This document shows positions 26,901 through 35,900 of a stretch of 64,000 nucleotides of DNA, one piece after another. This stretch comes from Aulostomus chinensis (lineage: Eukaryota > Chordata > Actinopteri > Syngnathiformes > Aulostomidae). Below the pieces are notes generated by a model. It had not been told where the DNA came from, ran no database searches, and saw only the letters and a program-made list of their open reading frames with translations. Each line of letters starts with the position of its first letter. Within the stretch, counting starts at the first letter, position 1. The stretch covers positions 25,074,126 to 25,138,125 of the forward strand of contig JBBMOA010000009.1 in the NCBI GenBank assembly GCA_037954235.1, written 5' to 3'. Made by a program: the position numbers and the translations under genes.

Positions 26901-29900
26901 GTCTTTCACCATGCCAGCCATGCTCAGCATTCACTGTTGTCTTAATGAGAGCTGTCGTCTGGAGGCCACTGAATTACTGTGAAACACACACACTCAAACA
27001 CACATACACTCAAACACAAACAAAAACACACAAATTTAACATTTTATACAAGAACGCTGACAATATTACTCTGAAGCTCAGTGTCCACCAATTGAGCTCA
27101 CTCACGATGCACTCATGCAAATACAGCCATCTTATGTCACTCATTCCTGTTTATTCAGATAATGAACCCAAACTGAAGAGACACACCCATCAAGCTCAGG
27201 CACTGCAGCTCACACACACTGTTCTCTCTCTCAGTTCACACACACATATCCTGCTCTCTCTCTCCCTCAGACACACACGCACACATACATAAAGACTGTT
27301 GATCAGTCTCTTCTGATCACATTACATTGACCAACTTTTGTTTTTTTCAATCCTACAGTACAACCCTTTCAAATATATTAACAAGTATACAGGATGCAGG
27401 TTTTTCTCAGTTTCATTTTTATTTGATAGAGACGTCACACTTCAATGAACATCAGCACACACAGAAAACACCATGTGAATGGGATTAGCGAGGAGTAAGC
27501 TAGAATGCTAACTTTCATCCATAGGGATCCATCTCGGTTGTTGCCACCCCCTGCCCCCCGTACCCCTCCCCCGTACCCCTCCCCGAACCAATCCCTGGCC
27601 TCCTGCTGCTTGCCTCAGTTGTTCTCTACCAGGTATTCATTGCTGTTGTCACCAATGATGCCGTGATCTGACGTCACGTCGCTCATCGTGGTAGCAGTCC
27701 TCTCGGAATCCTCTGGGCCTCCTTCGGGGCTCCTCATCAGGCCTCCACCAGGAACTCCTATCTGCTCTTGATGTATTGGTATCTTCATGGCTGCTGAAGC
27801 AGTTCTCTGCGTGGCTGTGGCCAACATCACGGGAAGGCCTCCATACATCCCCTCTGGCCTTCTCAGGCCTCCTCCAACCACCATTGTGGTCGCTATGGTG
27901 GGAATAAACAGGTGATTTTTCCCAACTAGAACTAGCTTCCCCACTAGTTTCATGTCTCCACCAATGACTTATTTCACATCGCGACTGGCGATTTTTCCAT
28001 CTGTCGCCATCACCATCGCCACGGGGAGGCCTCCACCTCTGTCCACCGACGGTCCGCTCATGCCGATAAGCAGGTCGATTCAGCGGCCTATTGAGGGCAG
28101 TGCTCCTTCTGTCCTCGTTGTTACGGCATCTGTAAGATGTGCTAGGTGAGTTGAGGGCAGTCGTCGTTCTCTCCTCTTGGTCCTGGCGTTTCTGAGACAT
28201 GCCAGGTGATGAGGGGAGGGCAGTGCTTCCTCTCTCCTCGATGTTACGGCATCTGTAAGATGTGCCAGGTGAGTTGAGGGCAGTCATCATTCTCTCCTCT
28301 TGGTCCTGGCGTTTCTGAGAGGTGCCAGGTGAGGGGAGGGCAGTGCTTCCTCTCTCCTCGTTGTTACGGCATCTGTAAGATGTGCCAGGTGAGTTGAGGG
28401 CAGTGCTTCCTCTCTCCTCGATGTTACGGCATCTGTAAGATGTGCCAGGTGAGTTGAGGGCAGTCATCATTCTCTCCTCTTGGTCCTGGCGTTTCTGAGA
28501 GTTGCCAGGTGAGGGAAGGGCAGTGCCTCCTCTCTCCTCGATGTTACGGCATCTGTAAGATGTGCCAGGTAAGTTGAGGGCAGTCATCATTCTCTCCTCT
28601 TGGTCCTGGCGTTTCTGAGAGGTGCCAGGTGAGGGGAGGGCAGTGCCTCCTCTCTCCTCGTTGTTACGGCATCTGTAAGATGTGCCAGGTAAGTTGAGGG
28701 CAGTCATCATTCTCTCCTCTTGGTCCTGGCGTTTCTGAGAGGTGCCAGGTGAGGGGAGGGCAGTGCCTCCTCTCTCCTCGTTGTTACGGCATCTGTAAGA
28801 TGTGCCAGGTGACTTGAGGGCAGTCGTCGTTCTCTCCTCTTGGTCCTGGCGTTCCTTCAATGTGCCAGGTGAGGTGAGGGCAGTCGTTGTTCTCTCCTCT
28901 TGGTCCTGGCGTTCCTTCAATGTGCCAGGTGAGGTGAGGGCAGTCGTCGTTCTCTCCTCCTTGTTACGGCATCTGTTAGACGGGCCAAGTGAATTGAGGG
29001 TCGTCGTCCTTCTCTCCTCTTGGTCCTGGCGTTCCTTCAATGTGCCAGATGAGGTGAGGGCAGTCGTTGTTCTCTCCTGTTGGTCCTGGCATTTTTGAGA
29101 CATGCTAGGTGAGGTGAGGGCAGTGCTCCCTCTCTCCTCCTTGTTATGGCATCTGTAAGACGGGCCGGGTGAGGTGAGAGCAGTCGTCGTTCTCTCCTCC
29201 TTGTTATGGCATCTGTAAGATGGGCCAGGTGAGTTGAGGGCAGTCATCGTTCTCTCCTCTTGGTCCTGGCGTTCCTTCAATGTGCCAGGTGAGGTGAGCT
29301 TAGTGGTCGTCTCCTCGTTGTCCTTGTTCTGGACATTCTGTTTATCGAGCTTTCCCGAGTGTATCAGTAGACTCATAAGCCTCAGAGTCTGCCGTTTTCT
29401 CTTCCCTGGCTTAGGAAAGTCACTTTCGTATTCAATTGGATCCAGAGGATCCTCGTCGTATTGGTCCCCGGAATACCACATTATTAATGTCAACGTTTGA
29501 TAGAGCTGTCAATTGAAGTCGACTTCTGTTTGTATGTTGATTACTGGATGATGATGAAGCTGAGATGTCTCATATATATACCCTGTAGTTTCTGTCATTG
29601 TGTAACATGACTGGGATCCCTGATCCCTGGATCACTGTCAGAATGCTAAGATCACTGTCAGAATGCTAAGATCACTGTCAGAATGCTAAGATCACAGTCA
29701 GAGTTCCAAGATCACAGTCAGAGTTCCAAGATCACAGTCAGAAATCTAAGATCACTGAGTTTTATCCAAGTTGTTTTGACTGTGATGCCTGAGAAGGTTG
29801 TGTAGTCATGAAAGTTCCGCTGAAAGGATCCTGAGATCTGTACATGATTTCTGTTGCTGGGGAGAAAACAGAGCACTGTAGTCCACACACACGTGGGCAA

Positions 29901-32900
29901 ATGTGCTTGTGGACTCCAGGTGGTTCAGTGTGTGATGAATGGATAAGTTGACGGTGTCTTCAACTGACCTGTTGGCTCTGTGTGCAAATTGGTATGGGTC
30001 CATGAGCGGGGGGGACAGTTTTCAGGTGCTTGATTATAATGTGCTCAACTGACTTCATGGCAGCCGATGTTAAGGCAATGGGTCTGTAGTCACTGAGGCA
30101 GGAGATGGTCTTGGTCTTGGGAACTGGGATGATAGTGGACTCTTTGAAGCACTTGGCTACTGAGCTTTGGCAAAGGGAGGTGTTGAAGATGTTGGTGAAA
30201 ACCCCAGCCAATTCTGCAGTGGTGGAGAACAGAGGGGCTGATGTCATGGGGGCCAGCGGTTTTACTCCTCTTTAGTCCCCTGAAGGTGTGCCTCAACTCC
30301 TCCCCGTAGATGGTGAAGGGGGGGGGGGGGTGTGTGATGTGATAAACCTCCCATAGAAAGTATTGAGTGTGTCAGGAAGCTGACTGTCGCTGCCAGGACC
30401 TCTCCTGGGTGGGTTTCTTTTGTCATGTTTGGAGTTTTTTCCAGAAGAACCGTGTCTCATTAGTAGTGATTTGTTCTTCTTTAGTGGCATCGTTGGATTA
30501 GGTTCTTTTTATTGTAGATCTCAGTCTGTATTTGGCAGCCATATTTTGTTCTTTGTTTCCTTACAGATATACTGAATTGTCTCCTTTCTTATTTTTTTAA
30601 TGTCCTTGTTAAACCACGGTTTATAATTTTTGTAGTGTTTGACTGTTTTGAGTGGTATGCACAAGTCCGCACAGTAGTTGATGTCTGACATCACTGCATC
30701 GGGGACGTCGTGGAGGTCACCTGCAGCGTAGAAAACAGCCCACGCGAAACAACCCCAAAGTTCTTCAATGGCTTCAGGGGACCAGCACCAGACAAGTTTT
30801 GTTGGTGCCTTGAGGATTTAACTTTTGCCTGTATTGTGAATTAGCAGCAGCACTGTGTGGTCGGACCTGCCAAGTGCAACCCTTGGGAAAGCCTCTTTGA
30901 CGGTAGTGTAGCAGCGGTCCAGCGTGTATTACAGCACAGTATGATAGCATAGTATTGTACTGCAGCATGATAGCACAGTATTGCAGTGCAGTATTATCAC
31001 TGGTGTCACAAGTGGTCTTACCCTGGTCGTCCTCTGAATCCTGCTCCAGCTGTCGGATCTCCTCTGTGATTTGACGGGTTCGACCTGATGTCTGTGAGCC
31101 TAAATACACACACACACACACACACACACTGGACTCCAGGAGGACTGGGATTCTTCAGCAAGATGCCCAGTATTAACCATGTTTGATCTCACTTGAAGAA
31201 AGACTAACAGACTTTTTTAAGTTCGAAACAAAGTTCTTCCGTCTAGTCAGTCAAACTGGAGTGGTGGGGGGTGACATCAGAAGCCTGTATGACCCTGAAG
31301 AAGGACTCTGATAGGGCACTGCAGCGCTCCCTGCTGCGAGGAGAGAAAGGCTGAGCGCTGGGTTCTCTTTCTGTGACAAGCGTATTTGCCACTCAGTAAC
31401 ACGTCACCGCTTTGCCATTTATTATCTGTTAGTGTGACACTGCTACATGACCGCGATCACCAACACGAGATTCACAACCCTTTCTGACTCTGGCTTCAAC
31501 TCAGCGGGAATAATTAATCAAAAAACTGGAAAAGGAAAAAAAAAAAAACACCAACTCTTTTTGGACACAAGGGCTTGTCAGGGTAGACATGCTGTCCCTC
31601 CATGCTGGCAATTTCCTGATTATCTTCCTTTACATGAATAAAAAATAACAACAACAAAAAAAACCATCAACTCTGACCTCGTTAACATGGTTTAGCTCTG
31701 AGGGATTCAAGGATTCAAGGTTTTATTTGCACAGATGGCAAGTAACGAAGTACAAATACTCCGTTACTATACTGAAATAGATTTCTCAGGTACTTTGTAC
31801 TTTCAGAAGTATTTATTTCTCAGACGACTTTTTACTTTTACTCAGTTACATTTTCAACATAGATATCGGTACTTTCTACTCGATAGATAGACAGACAGAG
31901 ATATAGATATTTGCGCCAAGAGCAATGCGCGTGAACTTTTGGGTTTTGAAAGATGCAGGAGAAACGGCTCGTGTGTGTGCATGCGCACATGTTGGGTCTA
32001 TGAGCAGGATTTGTGACACAGTTCAATGTTCAGTGTGATGTGGTAACCTTAAGTGTTCAATCCAAATGCCTAAAGGACTGTATAGTGAAGTACATTAGGA
32101 TACTAGGCAGGTAGTGATTGTTCAAACAATAACATTGCTGAAGTAGATTCTGTCGAAATGATCCTGTGTTCAATAGCTTTGCAGCAAGTGAATCGTGCAG
32201 TAGAAATTTCTTTTTACTTTTAAAAGTACTTTTGAGCACATTTCAGAGCCTGTACTTTTTTACTTTTACTTGAGTAGATATTTGGATCAGTACTTTTTAC
32301 TTTTCACTCAAGTCGTATTTTTACATAGGTATTTTACTTCTACTCAAGTAAGGAATCTGGGTACTTTTGCCATCGCTGGCCATTTGTGCATAAACAGACA
32401 GTCCAAGCACATTGGAAATCTCGTGCGGTTTTTCTCCTAGTTGACAGTAATAAGTAGAGGTAGAAAAAACAAACGTCAATGTACAGAATAAGAAATGATA
32501 GAGAGAGATAGAGAGAGAGAGATGGATAGATAGATAGATCATCTGTGTCTGCTGGTTGTCATTCTGTCATCGTGATGACACAACAACTACCAGGCTGATG
32601 TCATGAACTTGGTGAAGGGGCATAGCACGAGCCACAGAAACAACTTTTACATTTCTAGGCAGATCATTAATTATCAATTATTAGCTGTTAGCATGCGGCT
32701 AATATTGAGAATCTCGTGTGTGTGTGTGTGTGTGTGTGGGGGGGGGGGGGAGAGAGGGGATCTGAGGATGGAAATGCGATGAGCTCATTTGTCATAGTTC
32801 CACTTTCTTGTGATTAATGTGATAATGTACAGGTGGGTCATGTGTGGTCACATGTTCATCACACAAGGGGGAGGTGAGATGTCGTCTCAGTTCATTAGAG

Positions 32901-35900
32901 AAACCAAGTGTTCTTCAAGGCCTATGCAGGTCTTTTGAAGTAATCCATGTCCCATACCGTGACCTCGCAGGCCCTTACCCGAGGAGATGGTGCAGTACGC
33001 CCGCACCGACACCCACTACCTCCTCTACATCTACGACTGTGTGAGGGTGCAGCTGCTGGACTTCAACCACGGGCAGCCTGGCCTGCTGCAGAGCGTCTGG
33101 AACAAGAGCAAAGACATTTCCCTGAAGGTTTCGCACAAATCTCCCACCACAAAGATTAAACTGACACTCGCACGTCCTCCCCTGGACTCAAGTCTCCCTC
33201 TCTCTCCACCCAGCATCTCTCTGTCTCTCCCGTTTTGAATCTCTGCGGCATAATTTCCCGTATTTTCTGGCATTTGTCATAATTCCACCATGTATCTCGC
33301 TTCCACCCAGAAATATGTCAAACCCATATACACGGAGGAGTCATATTTGGAGCTGCAGAGGAAGCAGAAAAAGTCTTTTAACACCCAGCAGCTCACTGCC
33401 TTCAGACTGCTGTTCGCCTGGAGGGACAAGCTGGCCAGGCAGGAAGATGAAAGCACCGGGTAGGGTGTTTGGAAATGGATGAACTTGCTGTTCTGGAAAT
33501 CTGCTGGAGCTGTTTTGCTATTTATAGCCTGCTCCCAGTCAGATATCACAACCCCCACATTTCAGTGACAATCACTGTCTGCTTGCATCTTGTATTTAAT
33601 CTGGTTTGTATTTCTGTCCTTAGATATGTTCTGCCCACTCATATGATGAGCAAAATATCCGAGGAGCTGCCCAAGTAAGTTGATTAGATTCTGTGCTCTG
33701 ATTTTTCCTTTTTTTTTTTTGTTTTTTGTTTTTATCGCAGTGCATGTCAAATTCATTTTTTATTCATAATCTCAGCATAGCATTTTCTCTTTTATCTGCT
33801 CAGAGAGCCTCAAGGCATCATTGCCTGCTGTAACCCTGTCCCCCCACTGGTGAGGCAGCAGGTCAATGAGCTCCATTTGTTAGTGCAGGAAGCAAGAAAT
33901 ATGCCTCTCCTTAAGGTAGGAAAAGACCGATGTCGGCTGTGGGAAGGTTTTACACTTGTGTAACTGAAGTGTAACTTTCTAGTTGTCCGTTTTTCTGCAC
34001 AGGCTGAAATCGCAGCTCAGAAGACCAAAGGACTCACACCCATGAAAAAGGTCGGTGATATCAAGATGGAGGGTTAGTTATTGAAACTCTGGGCCGATCT
34101 GACCGTGATGTCGCCTCATTTTCCAGCCTGAAGTCACCTTGTTCGGTCCTCATGACACGTCCAGAGTCTCTGAGAGCAATGTCCCCCACTTCTCTGCCGA
34201 CGGTGTGTCTCTCACTCGTCTGCGCATTGAACGTTGTCCTGCCGATGTCCAATTTTACTCATGGAGCACTTTGATTTCCAGAGCTGCCTGTCAAACAAGG
34301 GGTGCTCTTCTCAGACGTTGAGTGCAAAACGGATGATGACAAAACCAGTGGTCTCATTGCGCCGGCCAGAATCACCCTGTTCGAGGTGGAGATCTGCTTT
34401 TATTTTGCTTTCTCGTACAGTTTTTATACAACTGGCTCACCTCATTGTGAGAACGGTTTCTTTTCGAAGGAGATTGAAGAGAAAACTGAGCAGACGTCTC
34501 TCTCCACGGCTCAGATGAAAGCCCGGCGCATCATCGAGGCTTTTGAGAATCCCTTCAGAATGGTAAGTTGATGAATGATTAGCCCTCTCGTATTTAGCCG
34601 AAACTTGCAGCACTTGGCTAACCAGCTTTGAGATTTCAGTATTTACCGTCCGATGGCGTGCACGTCAACCAGAACGCCAAGTTGGACCCTTCTTCAAAAA
34701 TATTTGAGGTAAAGAGCTGATCCATTGCCAGACCAAGAAGAAACGCTGTCCGCTCATTTCCATATTTGAATATTTTCCTCATCATCAATTTCAGATCAGT
34801 AAAAGGTGGAAACTGAAAAGTATCGAGCAGCAACAGAAGGAGTTGGAGTCAAAGAAGAAAGCGAAGGAACAAGTCAAGAAGGTGGCAGGTAAGAGTTGTG
34901 ATCCAACAAGCTCTAAATCCATTTTTTGGATTTACTTTGACTGGCCTCATAGTTCTCATTGCATTTTAATATTTCTGTCGGCAGAGGAAAGAAATAAGAC
35001 GAAACAAAGCTACCAGGAGTCTCTCCAGAACGTCGCCACTGTTCGCCAGCAAGCAGCGGTGAGTAATTTGCTCTCTGGTCCCTCCATTTCCACTTCAAAT
35101 GGGCTTTGCACCACTTCACTGTTGATGTCCCTGTTGGGATGGTTACAGTCAGCCAAGAGCACATCGAGCTTTAATAGCCTCTTTCACCTTCTGTATTTTC
35201 TTCATGGCTTGGATTTCTACACATAAATATGGTGACTCACAAGCGAGTGAAGCATTGCTGCCAGTCTGCCGCGCAGTGGCCTTTTCATATTTATATCTGT
35301 CACATGACGTGTCAGGGGAAGAAGAATGCAGCATGAGAGACGTGTCCCCCACTCATCAAACACTGTCCTCTCATCCCAGGGAACAAAAACCTCTACTTCC
35401 AGCCTAAAAGCCTCCTCCCTGCTAGCTCTGTGTCCCCGGGGTGTTGCTTGGCACCCTTGTGCTTGGTTAGTCACATGTGCTTTTGCCACCATATGGCATT
35501 TCGTCTCTGTTAGAAATGCTCGGTTAGACAAAAGTCTTGGTACTTCATCTAATGTCCATGGTGCAGTAGAACAGACACAACAGTCACCGGCGACTGACTC
35601 TCCCTTTTGTCCCTGCTGGTGGAACCATGTTCCTCCTGCCTTCACTGCGTGAGCTTGGAGCCATCAATCGCCGGTGCGCACCGCAGTAATCTACTGTGTG
35701 ATGATAGCTTAAGTGAAAAATTGGTTTTCAGGCACTCCCTGCTGAAACATTGCCTTCAACTGAGCACGCTGGCACTGTCTGGTGTCATGCATCATAGTCA
35801 GAAGCGTTGGCAGCGGCACTTGAAAGTAGCACTCCTCAACTCGCCAAATGCAGGCAAATATCGGCCCGCGCCGTCTGTTGGTTTCAGCCTTAAGTTGTAA

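Larger units (their letters stand above)
26383..31099 (-). pseudogene. IFT74-like gene fragment: three phase-compatible exons
   Basis: Minus-strand exons: 31099-31022 (after tatttag, before gtaaga), 26864-26811 (after tgttttag, before gtgagt) and 26459-26383 (after gttcccag, open to TGA). Joined, they read QTSGRTRQITEEIRQLEQ, then ESKQKYKELKRKEEID, then RFLESFEESRAKEEE: one continuous coiled-coil stretch. From memory this matches the middle of IFT74 (FIEEIRQLDMDLEE, NQKYKELKKREE, TFIETFEETKNQE), an IFT-B core subunit of cilia. Codon phases across both introns are 1/2 and fit. I found no other IFT74 exons in the window, and the last block runs to a stop after the homology ends (PPGQFRAKQ). It is therefore most likely a partial duplicate, not a functional gene. 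The 610-codon repeat ORF and a LINE lie in the first intron. Exon recognition is good; expression is unknown. Confidence 0.7.
25892..32970 (+). other. exosc10 intron 10, 7.1 kb, hosting nested sequences
   Basis: The donor follows GGATTCG at 25891 and the acceptor is gacctcgcag before 32971; the split Arg codon CG|G is restored. Inside, on the minus strand, are IFT74-like exons (31022-31099, 26811-26864, 26383-26459), a repeat-protein ORF (27649-29481) and a LINE fragment (about 29806-30935). A hAT MITE lies at 31732-32378. CA-rich low-complexity sequence fills about 26980-27295. A GT tract followed by poly-G is at about 32718-32750. Confidence 0.9.

Noticed and set aside
27615..27953. Second minus-strand frame (112 codons) overlapping the repeat ORF's C-terminus
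   Set aside because: Likely a frame shadow in stop-poor GC-richer sequence; no start context or homology favouring it.
28802..29098. Plus-strand open frame antisense to the repeat protein
   Set aside because: A shadow of the stop-free 60-bp repeat; it does not extend into unique sequence on either side.
29482..29493. Extension of the repeat ORF start to 29493
   Set aside because: The codon there is TTG, not ATG; the first ATG in frame is at 29481.
32379..32390. Possible 8-bp target duplication for the hAT MITE (TATTTGCA versus CATTTGTGCA)
   Set aside because: The match needs an insertion and shifted borders, so I do not claim it.
35217..35645. 142-codon minus-strand open frame in exosc10 intron 21
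   Set aside because: No recognisable motif, no phase-compatible partner exons, no nearby promoter; probably chance.
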